From: Clostridia bacterium | GTDB lineage: Bacteria; Bacillota; Clostridia; Oscillospirales; RGIG577 | Reading direction: 5' to 3' | Length of the DNA stretch: 52,835 bases | Assembly (NCBI GenBank): GCA_017405765.1 | Contig: JAFQZS010000009.1 | Coordinates: 1-52,835, forward strand | Shown here: in pieces, positions 1 to 8,514 of the stretch | How the letters are laid out: each line of letters starts with the position of its first letter | Numbering within the stretch: position 1 is the first letter of the stretch | Notes under the pieces: generated by a model | What the model saw: only the letters and a program-made list of their open reading frames with translations | Databases searched by the model: none | What the model was told of the DNA's origin: nothing | Made by a program: the position numbers and the translations under genes

Positions 1-304
1 GCCGCCGCCCTTGACATGCATTCCGTTCCCGCTTATACTGCAAGAAAGGGAGGCCGGAATAATCCGCCCTCCCGCAATATATTATTTTTGCTCTGTTTTA
101 CACCATGCTTCGGACTTTACACAAATTTTGGGACAGACCCTACCGGTACGCAGTTATTCAAAAAAGTCCGAGCTTAACCGCGAGAGCAACCGAATACTTT
201 CCTTGACGGCACGCCGCTTTTTCGGTCGTGTCTGTTGTGCTTTGATATTTTTACTGCGTTTTCAACAGAATACACGTTCTTCTCAAACTACCTTACATAT
301 TTTG
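1..304. other. Leading region without a recognised gene
   Basis: I see no convincing gene here. The only long plus-strand reading frame (11-349) runs into the hairpin at 305-341, has no ribosome binding site and has an unprotein-like composition. A hairpin at 48-73 may end a gene lying to the left of the window. Confidence 0.5.
48..73. terminator. Hairpin, possible terminator
   Basis: Inverted repeat with arms GGGAGG-C-CGGA and TCCG-C-CCTCCC around an ATAA loop, with one C/C mismatch. The sequence after it is AT-rich but has no clean T-run, so the terminator role is uncertain. Confidence 0.4.
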
Positions 305-341
305 AGGGGCTGTAGCGATTTTTTATTTCGCTACAGCCCCT
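305..341. terminator. Strong hairpin at the 3' end of the RES gene
   Basis: Perfect 13-bp inverted repeat (AGGGGCTGTAGCG / CGCTACAGCCCCT) around an 11-nt A/T loop. It lies just beyond the stop codon of the minus-strand RES-domain gene and would end that transcript. A related hairpin with the same loop type occurs at 20396-20433, at the far end of the accessory island. Confidence 0.6.
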
Positions 342-367
342 TTCGCTAGGTCTATGTTTTCTGCGTA

Positions 368-1501
368 TCAGCATTTTGCAGTATATTGTTCAAACTGTCC
401 GAAAGCAAGTTGCTCTTTTTTTCTTGAATCGTTTCTATCACTCCATGTCACAAATAGGAACTTATCAAATTCATAAAAATCCGTTTCTCTGTAAGGATAT
501 TGTCGTGCATAATTCCCGATATTCGTTATAAGTCCTGTATTTACAGATCTTAATTCATAATCTTTATATTTCAAAGATGGATTTAAGCGTTTATAAACCG
601 CAAAGTTAAATGCATCATCCATTTTAATATGATTTAAAATGGATGGCTTTTTGTTCGCGTAATCTACAAATAACGCAAGATTGATGGCACAAAGTGCAAA
701 CGCTTCATCATGGACTCTTTTTGAATAATAAGCGACGCCGTCATATCCCAATTTTTTGCATGCCATCATAATTGATTGAGAAATAACATATTCAGATTTA
801 AATGTTCTTTCTGCTTCTGTTACTCTGTAAGAAGTTGCAATTGACAGCATGATTAGCTTTAGCCAACAATGAACCCTATTTTCTTCAAATTCATTGAGCC
901 TCGTAAAATCTCGTATCATAACAGCTAAATTAAGTATTTTCTGTTGGCCTTCAAGAACAACGGGAGACACATTGAAACTTGTTTCTGCCGGAAATCCAGT
1001 TTCGATCCAACATCCATAAGATGAATTTGCCAAATAAAAACTTGGATTACCTGGGATGCTGAACCTGTAATTTCCAGTCTTTGCGCGCATCTCTTCCGGA
1101 AGGAATAGCATTTCTTTTGCAGAATATGTTTGGGACGGATTCCCCAATCTACATCTAAATAGTTGAAGTTCTTTATTATGAGGTCCGTAAAATGCAAAAC
1201 TTTGGTTAAGCTTACTGACCGCGAATGGATTTTCACCTACATCTTTTATCAAGTTTTTTATAATAATATTGCATTTTGCTATGTCTGCTCTGTAATAGCA
1301 ATTAATCGCTTCAATTATTTTATCTTTGTATTTTTTTATTATTCTAATGCTTTCTTCATCTGCTCCGGCTTTAATGGCCTGGTTCAATACAATAGAATAC
1401 TTTTTAGATAACTCTTCTTTGTACTCAATATCTTTTGCAATTACAAATGGGCCATATAATTCTTTGCAGATAAAACCGTTGTTTAGCCAAAAAAGGCTCA
1501 T
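368..1501 (-). CDS. RES-domain protein, probable NAD+-consuming toxin
   Basis: 377 residues. About residues 112-275 look like a RES domain: FRCRLG (113-118), GNYRFSIPG (143-151), FYLANS (155-160) followed by a conserved-looking Glu167, then a helix, YDGVAYYS and Ser260. R116/R118, E167 and S260 are candidates for the name-giving Arg-Glu-Ser set. Characterised RES toxins have an ADP-ribosyltransferase-related fold and degrade NAD+. This protein is longer than typical 150-230-residue RES toxins and has a helical N-terminal region of about 110 residues, perhaps HEPN-like (inference). It starts at ATG with AAGGGATG upstream, 50 bp behind the HTH gene, so it is likely the third gene of that operon. 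Confidence 0.65.
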   Translation of the reverse strand: MSLFWLNNGFICKELYGPFVIAKDIEYKEELSKKYSIVLNQAIKAGADEESIRIIKKYKDKIIEAINCYYRADIAKCNIIIKNLIKDVGENPFAVSKLNQSFAFYGPHNKELQLFRCRLGNPSQTYSAKEMLFLPEEMRAKTGNYRFSIPGNPSFYLANSSYGCWIETGFPAETSFNVSPVVLEGQQKILNLAVMIRDFTRLNEFEENRVHCWLKLIMLSIATSYRVTEAERTFKSEYVISQSIMMACKKLGYDGVAYYSKRVHDEAFALCAINLALFVDYANKKPSILNHIKMDDAFNFAVYKRLNPSLKYKDYELRSVNTGLITNIGNYARQYPYRETDFYEFDKFLFVTWSDRNDSRKKEQLAFGQFEQYTAKC

Positions 1502-1551
1502 TACCTACATCCCTTTTCCTAAAATATGTTCTTTGCATTTATTGCTCTTTT

Positions 1552-2202
1552 TCAGTCCATCGGCTTTTCCAAGAGATCCTCCACCGTACAGCCGACCACA
1601 CGCGAGAGCTTATATATCGTCTGCGCTTGGGCTTTATCGATGTCGTTTACGCGCTGCTCGTACATTTGGATAGATCGGAGGCTGACGCCGGATATCTTCG
1701 CAAGCTCTGACTGTGACAGTCCTCGACTTTCCCGCAGCTTTTTCAATCTGCATTCCGGCAATGCCATCGCACACTTCTCATCCATCGTCTCGATGAACTT
1801 GGAGATGTCCATCTCGTGATACACCGAGTACATAGAGATAATATCGGACAGTTTCACATGCTCAAAGATATCCTTGAAGCGCTTCCCACTGTGCCACTGA
1901 TACTCCGCCAGCGCCCAGCCTGACCAATACTCAGGAGAAAGCCCTTCGGCATATTTCGGCTCCGGCAGCTTTTTCTTTTTGTAGGTTGCCTCCACGACTA
2001 CCCTCGCAAGTTCAATGCCGGACATTCCTGCAAGGATTGCTGGGTTACCCCGCTCGAACTGTTCAGCATACCCGGAGGAGAGAAAGATGGATGCGACCCA
2101 ATCCGCTTTCAAGCCACAGTCGTTGATCAGATAATCGAAGAACTGAGACAGACGATCCTTGGCGTCACTCAAATAAGATTCTCTGTATGCGCGGGTCATC
2201 AT
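1552..2202 (-). CDS. XRE-family HTH protein, probable antitoxin and autorepressor
   Basis: 216 residues. Residues 152-212 form a clear XRE/Cro helix-turn-helix (RLKKLRESRGLSQSELAK, then SLRSIQMYE, then VEDLLEKP). The first 140 residues are an unrecognised, mostly helical domain and may be the toxin-binding part. The start ATG follows GAGGAGATGG and overlaps the 3' end of the DUF3990-like gene by 38 bases, so the two are translationally coupled. Gene order (ADP-ribosyltransferase-like gene, HTH gene, RES gene) and the palindromic operator in the upstream promoter suggest it represses the cassette. That it neutralises one or both partner proteins is inference. Confidence 0.7.
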   Translation of the reverse strand: MMTRAYRESYLSDAKDRLSQFFDYLINDCGLKADWVASIFLSSGYAEQFERGNPAILAGMSGIELARVVVEATYKKKKLPEPKYAEGLSPEYWSGWALAEYQWHSGKRFKDIFEHVKLSDIISMYSVYHEMDISKFIETMDEKCAMALPECRLKKLRESRGLSQSELAKISGVSLRSIQMYEQRVNDIDKAQAQTIYKLSRVVGCTVEDLLEKPMD

Positions 2203-2851
2203 TTGCCATCTCCTCTCTCAAAATATCCAGCACAAATATGTCGTTCCGATAGGATCTGCTTTTAGCGATCTCGGTTACATATGTCTGTCTTGCATTCGCG
2301 TCCCGTTCAAAGAACTTTGGGTAATAAACTGTTTTAGCTACCGGCTCTGCGTCAATGAAATGGATCTGCCCGAATGCCTTTTCAGACACAATAACGGTTT
2401 GCAGACTCAGTTTGCCCAGCGTCAAGGCACGGTTCAGGCTGCGCAGCGGCAAGGTGTTTTCCACGAAGGATTCTGCATACTGGAAATAGGAATCGTTTGC
2501 ACGGTAACCTACGATGACGTCGTAAGCCGCGGTGTCGATTGCGAAATGCTCGATCAAATACTCTCTGGCGTCAATGGCAATCGGAGAGCGAAGGCGGAAG
2601 GTTCTGTTTTTCAGCAGAATGGCGATCCAGTTCAGAACAGTATGGTTACCGTCGGACAGATTCAAGACACGGAGCCCATCCATATCTAACTCATAACGAT
2701 TTACAAAACCGTCCTTTTGATTCTTACATGCCCATTCCTTTGCCATATCCTCGATCCGGGTGCAATAGAAACCCAGCCCGTAGTCATTATGAGTATTCCC
2801 CTGTGACAGTTCCGGAGTTTCAACGATTTGATTACTTCCATGAAACAACAT
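2165..2851 (-). CDS. DUF3990-type ADP-ribosyltransferase-fold protein, probable toxin
   Basis: 228 residues from the chosen ATG. The N terminus MLFHGSNQIVETPEL, followed by GLGFYCT (26-31) and a beta strand RYELDMDGLRVLNL, is the signature of DUF3990 proteins, which belong to the ADP-ribosyltransferase fold group (HGS and Y/F-C-T strand motifs). I chose ATG at 2851, preceded by GGAGAAG; a TTG four codons upstream, behind AGGAG, is also possible. It is the first gene of a three-gene cassette with the HTH and RES genes. Toxin activity and the target are inferred from the family and context. Confidence 0.6.
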   Translation of the reverse strand: MLFHGSNQIVETPELSQGNTHNDYGLGFYCTRIEDMAKEWACKNQKDGFVNRYELDMDGLRVLNLSDGNHTVLNWIAILLKNRTFRLRSPIAIDAREYLIEHFAIDTAAYDVIVGYRANDSYFQYAESFVENTLPLRSLNRALTLGKLSLQTVIVSEKAFGQIHFIDAEPVAKTVYYPKFFERDANARQTYVTEIAKSRSYRNDIFVLDILREEMANDDPRIQRILFE

Positions 2852-2875
2852 GATCTTCTCCAAAGCAGACCACTC

Positions 2876-2928
2876 CTATCATTGGGATGATACGTCTGAA
2901 TTATATCATTCCAATGATAGTTTGTCAA
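2876..2928 (-). promoter_or_regulatory. Consensus promoter with duplicated palindromic operator
   Basis: Read on the minus strand, the -35 TTGACA (2928-2923) and -10 TATAAT (2905-2900) are both perfect consensus with a 17-bp spacer. The spacer and -10 overlap the palindrome TATCATTGGAATGATA. A second near-copy with one mismatch follows at 2892-2876, around the transcript start. The two copies also form a 17-bp inverted repeat. This layout fits strong repression by the HTH protein encoded in the operon. Confidence 0.8.
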
Positions 2929-3055
2929 CTGCCGCCGGAAAAACGTAATTGTTTTTCTTCGCTGCTATGGCGCAGGCTTTGAGGCTACAACATTTCGATG
3001 TCGTTCCCTCGCCTTTTTTCAGACGGTTTCGGATAAGGAGCAAATCTGCTTGTTT

Positions 3056-4183
3056 TCATCGTTTCTTTCTGAACTGATCGCTTGATTTGAAATTATAAAT
3101 CGGTTTGATTTGCTTTTCAATTTTCACAGTTTCACCGATCGCGTTGATAATACTGTCAGGATCCTTATACGCCATAGGGCATTCGTCCAGAGTGTCGGAA
3201 TCAACAGATGTTGTGAATATACCTTCCATCTCCTTTTTGAAGGCAGACACGGTGAAACGTTCCTCGGCTTCTTTTCTGCTGAAAAGGCGACCTGCTCCGT
3301 GCGGCGCGCTTTGATTCCATTCGTCATTTCCAAGCCCGGTGCAGATAAGCGACCCGTCGCGCATATTGAGCGGGATCAGGAGCCTTTCGCCCGCCTTTGC
3401 AGATACGGCCCCCTTACGCAAGATCATATTGTCCATATCGATATAATTGTGTACTGTCGTAAAGAAATCCTCTTCATGCAGCTTCATTTTGTCAATGATC
3501 TCTTCGCGGATGATCCGTCTGTTCAAAGCGGCGAAACGCTGCATAAATTCCATATCGTGCAGATAATCATCCCGCTCCTTATCCGCAAGGTATGCTAATT
3601 CATAAGGTACTTCCGTCTGACTTTTTCCGCCGAGTGAACAGTACGCCCTTTTCTGATAGTGTTGGGCAACTTGGAGTCCGGGATTCCGGCTGCCGGTGTG
3701 GATCACAAGATACAAGTTTTCTTCCGTGTCACGGTCAATTTCAATGAAATGATTGCCTCCTCCAAGCGTGCCTAGACTTTCTTTTATGCGACGTTTGTCC
3801 AGTTTCGGAAGACACAACAATTCTTCAAGATCTATCCGCCCGTGTCCTCGATGCGGCCTTGCCCGAACGTCTCTGCCGTGAGGAATGTTTTGCCGGATAA
3901 ATGAATCAAGTTTTGGAAGATCGATGCGCTTTTCTTCCAGCTTTACAACATCCATCCCGCAGCCAATATCAACGCCGACGATATTCGGCACTACGTATTC
4001 TCCTACAGTCATCGTCGTGCCGATGGTGCACCCTGCCCCGGCATGAACATCTGGCATGACCCGTATCTTTGCGCCTTTGACGAACGGCTGATCGCACATG
4101 GCCTTTATCTGACCTTCCGCTGAGGATTCAATTTCTTCTGTAAATACTTTTGCAGTTGCATACGCTCCCTGTATTTCAAACAT
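3056..4183 (-). CDS. rtcB: RtcB-family RNA ligase
   Basis: 375 residues, at the short end for RtcB proteins. RtcB joins RNA 2',3'-cyclic phosphate or 3'-phosphate ends to 5'-OH ends using GTP and Mn2+. The active-site blocks are present in order: PDVHAGAGCTIGTTM (44-58), GVDIGCGM (70-77; Asp72 and Cys75 as metal ligands), GGGNHFIEI (141-149), VIHTGSRNPG (160-169), VHNYIDMDN (244-252), PLNMRDGS (271-278) and SAPHGAGRLFSR (292-303), where His295 would carry the guanylate. The gene begins the WYL-linked island and lies 69 bp downstream of the PolC-like gene on the same strand, with no obvious promoter of its own. No archease or RtcR-type regulator is next to it. Function as an RNA repair ligase is well supported; its substrate is unknown. 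Confidence 0.9.
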   Translation of the reverse strand: MFEIQGAYATAKVFTEEIESSAEGQIKAMCDQPFVKGAKIRVMPDVHAGAGCTIGTTMTVGEYVVPNIVGVDIGCGMDVVKLEEKRIDLPKLDSFIRQNIPHGRDVRARPHRGHGRIDLEELLCLPKLDKRRIKESLGTLGGGNHFIEIDRDTEENLYLVIHTGSRNPGLQVAQHYQKRAYCSLGGKSQTEVPYELAYLADKERDDYLHDMEFMQRFAALNRRIIREEIIDKMKLHEEDFFTTVHNYIDMDNMILRKGAVSAKAGERLLIPLNMRDGSLICTGLGNDEWNQSAPHGAGRLFSRKEAEERFTVSAFKKEMEGIFTTSVDSDTLDECPMAYKDPDSIINAIGETVKIEKQIKPIYNFKSSDQFRKKR

Positions 4184-4252
4184 AGTATTCCTCCGTGATC
4201 TGAAACATTGGCTCAGTTTATATAGTTTTACGCTCTCGGTTATCGTGTAAAA

Positions 4253-6685
4253 TCAAATATCTGCGTCCCTACTTATCGCTTCATTTATAATTGTGACAGT
4301 TTTTTCATCATCCCGATCATTTCCGTATATCGAAAGGTACGTTTTATAGTATTCTTTCGGGTAATGAAGCTTGTACCAAGCGAGTCGTATGTCGTTGATC
4401 ATATATGCAGCTGCGTGAGCTTTCGGAAACATATATCGGATCATTCTCAAACTCTCGATATACCATTCGTGCACTCCATGCTCGAGCATATCGTTTATAA
4501 TCTCCTCTGTTAAGATTTGATTTGCTCTGCCCTTGCGGGTAGCCTCCATTATTTTGAACGAAGTTTCTTTATCAAGTCCTTTCTTCATCAGATAATTCAT
4601 AATGTCGTCCCGTACGGCGGCGACGTCCGATAGCGAGCAGATTCCGTTGCTTATCAATTCCTGCGCATTGTCAAGCCATACGCCCGTTCCGTGAGAGAGA
4701 CCGGAAATTTTGGTAAGATCGGAAAAGTTTCTTGGTTCGCATAATTTTAACATCTGTCGAACAAACGGATCATCCGTTTCCGGAAGAGACAGCGTTCCCG
4801 TGTTGCATTCGAATTCTGCAGATGTTGCACCAAGCGCATCAAAAGAAGTATACAGGCTGTAGACGATCGGATCGTTCATTGGAATATCGCTGACTTTTAC
4901 ACCGGTGGTCTCCTCTAAATGATGGATCATATCAAAAACGGAATGCCCTAATATATCCATCGTAAGACAGCTGTCAAAAAGCCCATAAGCATGAAAATGT
5001 GTGGAAACTTTTTCATGTTCACTATCGCTGGCGGGATACTGAAGCGGGGTAAAATCCTCGGCGTCGAACCCGTCCGGGATTATTATTAGTGCTCCCGGGT
5101 GGCGTCCGGTGTTGCGTTTTATACCGATCAGACCTTGTGCCAACAAAGCGACTTCTTCTTCATTTATTGTTAAGTTGTGGTCTTTTATATAGAGATCGAC
5201 ATATTGTGTAGCGGTTTTTTCTGACATAGTAGAAATCGTACCCGCAAAAAAGACGTGGTCTCTTCCAAACATAGTGCGCAGACAGTTTTGCGCAAACGAT
5301 TGATATTCTCCCGCAAAATTCAAATCGATATCCGGGACCTTATCTCCATTTAATCCTGCAAAAGTTTCAAAAGGAACGTTATGCCCGTCGCCGTTCATTT
5401 TTGAAGAGCAAATCGGGCAGGCTTTATCAGACAGATCAAAGCCCGATCCTATTGTACCGTCTGCAAAAAACTCAGTATGCTTACAGGAAGGACAAACGTA
5501 ATGCGGCGCCAGAGGATTGACCTCGGTTATCCCGGCAAGAAAAGCGACAAGTGAAGAGCCGACAGAACCGCGAAATCCGACATGCCAGCCGTGCGCTTCG
5601 GAATCTTCAACCAGGCGTTTGGCAATAACATAGATAACCGAGAATCCGTTTTCAATGATTGTTTTAAGCTCATATCCAAGACGGTCGCTCACAACACCAG
5701 GTAACGGATCTCCGTAGATCCTTTTTGCACGAGAACGAACGCACGCTTGCAGTTCATCATCCGAACCGTCAATATGAGGGAGAAACATACTATTTGGAAT
5801 CGGCTGTAAAACTTCTATACTATCGGCGATGCGGCTCGGATTGATCACGACTACTTCGTGTGCTTTTTTCTCCCCCAGATAAGAAAACTCGTCAAGCATC
5901 TCATCAGTTGTCCTCAAATACAACGGTGCCTGATCATCGGCGTTCTTCGCACCGCGTCCATGCATAAGAATGCGGCGATAGACTTCGTCTTCGGGGTCGC
6001 AGAAGTACACGTTTCCAGCGGCGCAAACAGGAATGTTTAATTCCTCTCCCAAGCCAACTGCAACTCGGTTGTATTCCATAAGTTGCTCTTGCGTTATCGT
6101 TCTGTCGTTTTCAAACACAGAACGGTATGTATCGATCGGTTGTATCTCTAAATAGTCGTAGTATTCTGCAATTCTGCGAAGTTCTTCCCGCGGTTTCTCA
6201 TCAATCACGGCTCGAAACAGTTCTCCAGACGTGCAACACCCGATAAACAAACCGTCACGCAATTCGTTCAATTTTTCCTTTGTAACGCAGGGCGTGTTCT
6301 TGTAAAGGTTTTTAATATGCGACCACGACACCAGTTTATACAGATTCTTCAGTCCTTTTTGACTCTTAGCCAAAAGAACTGCGCAAGACTGAAAACCCGT
6401 TTCGGCGTCACGTATAATCGCTTCCATGCCGTAAATCACTTTGATTGGCGTTCCCTTATTCGCAAGCTGTTCGGCAATTCGAAATGCCTCGGGAAACGCC
6501 TGTACCACATAATTATCTGTGATGGCGACCGCTTTATGTCCAAACTCAACTGCACGACAGATCAACGCTTCGGGAGAGGATACTCCATCCATGGCTGACA
6601 TTTTGGTGTGCAGATGCAGCTCGACTCTTTTTGTGTCAGCATTATCTTTTCGTTCAGTTCGGGCTTTGTAAAGACTATATTTCAT
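4253..6685 (-). CDS. Miniature PolC-like DNA polymerase III alpha subunit
   Basis: 810 residues from the ATG that follows GGGAGGAAACCTCA. Full PolC is about 1430 residues. Present: a PHP domain (HLH at 24-26), the four-cysteine zinc site (C398, C401, C423, C426), FRGSVGSS (371-378), and the palm with PDIDLNF (Asp452, Asp454) and MDILGH (Asp577), matching the three catalytic aspartates of PolC, then the fingers with FPKAHAAAY. Missing: the N-terminal OB region, the DEDD 3'-5' exonuclease normally inserted in PHP, and the C-terminal helix-hairpin-helix and clamp-binding tail. The PHP motif TDH is TDN here. It looks like an active polymerase core without proofreading or clamp contacts, so an accessory repair or defence polymerase rather than the replicase. 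It is probably co-transcribed with rtcB from the promoter at 6896-6924. Confidence 0.85.
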   Translation of the reverse strand: MKYSLYKARTERKDNADTKRVELHLHTKMSAMDGVSSPEALICRAVEFGHKAVAITDNYVVQAFPEAFRIAEQLANKGTPIKVIYGMEAIIRDAETGFQSCAVLLAKSQKGLKNLYKLVSWSHIKNLYKNTPCVTKEKLNELRDGLFIGCCTSGELFRAVIDEKPREELRRIAEYYDYLEIQPIDTYRSVFENDRTITQEQLMEYNRVAVGLGEELNIPVCAAGNVYFCDPEDEVYRRILMHGRGAKNADDQAPLYLRTTDEMLDEFSYLGEKKAHEVVVINPSRIADSIEVLQPIPNSMFLPHIDGSDDELQACVRSRAKRIYGDPLPGVVSDRLGYELKTIIENGFSVIYVIAKRLVEDSEAHGWHVGFRGSVGSSLVAFLAGITEVNPLAPHYVCPSCKHTEFFADGTIGSGFDLSDKACPICSSKMNGDGHNVPFETFAGLNGDKVPDIDLNFAGEYQSFAQNCLRTMFGRDHVFFAGTISTMSEKTATQYVDLYIKDHNLTINEEEVALLAQGLIGIKRNTGRHPGALIIIPDGFDAEDFTPLQYPASDSEHEKVSTHFHAYGLFDSCLTMDILGHSVFDMIHHLEETTGVKVSDIPMNDPIVYSLYTSFDALGATSAEFECNTGTLSLPETDDPFVRQMLKLCEPRNFSDLTKISGLSHGTGVWLDNAQELISNGICSLSDVAAVRDDIMNYLMKKGLDKETSFKIMEATRKGRANQILTEEIINDMLEHGVHEWYIESLRMIRYMFPKAHAAAYMINDIRLAWYKLHYPKEYYKTYLSIYGNDRDDEKTVTIINEAISRDADI

Positions 6686-6895
6686 TGAGGTTTCCTCCCA
6701 TATCATTTTCTTGTTCCAAAATTCATAAAAACGGTCCCGGTATTACCATGACGATCCCGGCAATTATGGTTTAGCTGCTTTTTTATAACATTTCCCAATA
6801 GAAGATCCGATAAATACAAACATACCTTATTTTCGCAGCTTTTTATGATCCGGCATCACGTATTCCATCGCTTTTATGCTCCTGATTTGCGGCTA
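6686..6895. other. Intergenic leader of the PolC-like gene
   Basis: There is no gene between the PolC-like start and the divergent promoter region. The stretch would be the 5' untranslated leader of the PolC-like/rtcB transcript, about 200 nt. It contains the repeated TCCCGG elements and the partial inverted repeat AGCTGC...GCAGCT, but I recognise no known riboswitch. Confidence 0.4.
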
Positions 6896-6955
6896 AATAT
6901 ATAATACCATATAAAATGCACCATTTTTGGTTCCTGATATAAGCTTTAATATTGA
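6896..6955. promoter_or_regulatory. Divergent promoters with the shared GGTGCA operator
   Basis: Minus strand (toward the PolC-like gene): ATGGTG at -35 (6924-6919), 17-bp spacer, TATATT at -10 (6901-6896). Plus strand (toward the DUF2779 gene): TTGGTT (6927-6932), 17 bp, TATTGA (6950-6955). The core ACCATTTTTGGT is palindromic and serves both directions. The same GGT(G/A)C element sits at the -35 of three other promoters in the island. Confidence 0.6.
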
Positions 6956-7008
6956 TAAAGCTCATATTGTCATGTTAAAATGAAAGCAGCGCCGCAGTGG
7001 AGGTTATT

Positions 7009-8505
7009 ATGCTTAATTTTTCCAAATCCAAATATTGCGGTCTTTGGCAATGCCCGAAGATCGCATGGCTCCAAAAGTATAAGCCGGAAGAAATGCACAT
7101 AGAAAGTGACGTTACGGCACGTCTTGCGGCAGGCAACGAAGTCGGCGATCTTGCTATGGGGATTTTCGGTGATTATGTTGATGTCACATCATATGAGGGA
7201 GAAAAGATCGATCTTTCCAAGATGATCGATAACACACGCATTGAAATGTTGAAAGAAACGCCTGTAATATGCGAAGCATCGTTTGCTTATGAGGGATTAT
7301 ACTGCGCCGTTGATATATTACGGCGGGAAAACGGCGGCTGGGCTATCTATGAAGTAAAAAGCTCTACTCATGATGACAAAGAAGTCTATTACGCCGACGT
7401 ATCTTATCAAAAATATGTGTTGGAGCACTGCGGCGTAAAGGTGACCGGAACATATTTAGTATATTTGAACGGAGCGTATGTTTTTGACGGAGAACTTAGG
7501 CTTGACGAGTTGTTTCGTATAACTGACATATCTGATAATATTAAGAGCGAATGGGCTCAGATAGAAGCGAATATCAAAACCGCTCAGGTAATGTTGGAAA
7601 GTGCCGAAGAGCCTGCTCTCGATTTGTCTGTTCGCTGTAAGTCGCCTTACATGTGCAATTTCTGGGGATATTGCACACGCGATTTGCCTAAACCGTCTGT
7701 TTTCGATCTGTATAACTTATTCTTTGCAAAAAAACTTGCCTGCTACAAAGCAGGGCTCATTTCCTTTGAATCGCTGGAACGCTCCGGACGGATCAGTAAT
7801 GACAAGCAAATGAGGCAAATTGATTTTGCGCTTCATAAAAGGGAAACTCATATAGACAAGCAAAACATCAAACGCTTCTTGAACGGTCTGTCATATCCCC
7901 TGTACTTTCTCGATTTTGAGACGATGCAGCCGGTCATTCCCAAATATATAGGAACGAAGCCGTATGCTCAAATTCCTTTTCAGTATTCTCTGCATTACAT
8001 TGAACATGACGGCGGCGAGCTTCTGCACAAAGAGTTCCTCGCCGAGCCTGGGACCGATCCAAGGCGAGCTCTTGCAGAAAGGCTATGCGAAGATATCCCG
8101 ATGAACGTATGTATCACGGCGTATAACAAAACTTTTGAATGCACACGCATCAAAGAACTTGCCGAGATCTTCCCGGATCTTTCCGAGCACTTGCTGAATA
8201 TATGTGATCATATAGTCGATCTGCTTGTTCCGTTCCGGTCCGGCTGGTATTATAACCGTGCAATGGGCGGAAGTTTTTCGATCAAGAGTGTGCTTCCGGC
8301 GATTTTTCCCGATGATCCGTCGCTTGATTATCATAACCTTGAAGGCATTCATAACGGCGGTGAAGCGATGAACGCTTTCCCGGCGATGGAAGAAATGACG
8401 GCCAAAGAGCAAAAAATAACGCGCCGAAATCTGCTCAAATACTGTGAACTCGACACCTATGCAATGGTCAAGGTGTGGAAGGAATTGAGACGGGCAGCAG
8501 AATAA
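7009..8505 (+). CDS. DUF2779 protein: Cas4/RecB-like nuclease fused to a DEDD exonuclease
   Basis: 498 residues. The N-terminal half has the RecB/Cas4-type PD-(D/E)XK pattern: Asp102 (VDIL) and EVKSS (Glu115, Lys117). It is followed by Cys210, Cys216 and Cys222, which with Cys10 could ligate a Cas4/AddB-like [4Fe-4S] cluster. The C-terminal half is a DUF2779 domain with the exonuclease signature YFLDFETMQP (Asp302, Glu304) and a late CELDTYAM block carrying the last acidic residue. The predicted role is DNA (or RNA) end processing. The start ATG is preceded by GGAGGTTATT; an upstream in-frame GTG at 6997 is less likely. It is the only plus-strand gene of the island and shares its promoter region with the PolC-like gene. 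Confidence 0.75.
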   Translation: MLNFSKSKYCGLWQCPKIAWLQKYKPEEMHIESDVTARLAAGNEVGDLAMGIFGDYVDVTSYEGEKIDLSKMIDNTRIEMLKETPVICEASFAYEGLYCAVDILRRENGGWAIYEVKSSTHDDKEVYYADVSYQKYVLEHCGVKVTGTYLVYLNGAYVFDGELRLDELFRITDISDNIKSEWAQIEANIKTAQVMLESAEEPALDLSVRCKSPYMCNFWGYCTRDLPKPSVFDLYNLFFAKKLACYKAGLISFESLERSGRISNDKQMRQIDFALHKRETHIDKQNIKRFLNGLSYPLYFLDFETMQPVIPKYIGTKPYAQIPFQYSLHYIEHDGGELLHKEFLAEPGTDPRRALAERLCEDIPMNVCITAYNKTFECTRIKELAEIFPDLSEHLLNICDHIVDLLVPFRSGWYYNRAMGGSFSIKSVLPAIFPDDPSLDYHNLEGIHNGGEAMNAFPAMEEMTAKEQKITRRNLLKYCELDTYAMVKVWKELRRAAE

Positions 8506-8514
8506 TAAAAGTCA

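Noticed and set aside
11-349. 112-residue plus-strand reading frame at the left edge
   Set aside because: It crosses the hairpin terminator, has no ribosome site and no family resemblance; composition is not protein-like.
8083-8412. 109-residue minus-strand frame inside the DUF2779 gene
   Set aside because: It lies entirely inside the antisense of a well-supported gene and has no motif.
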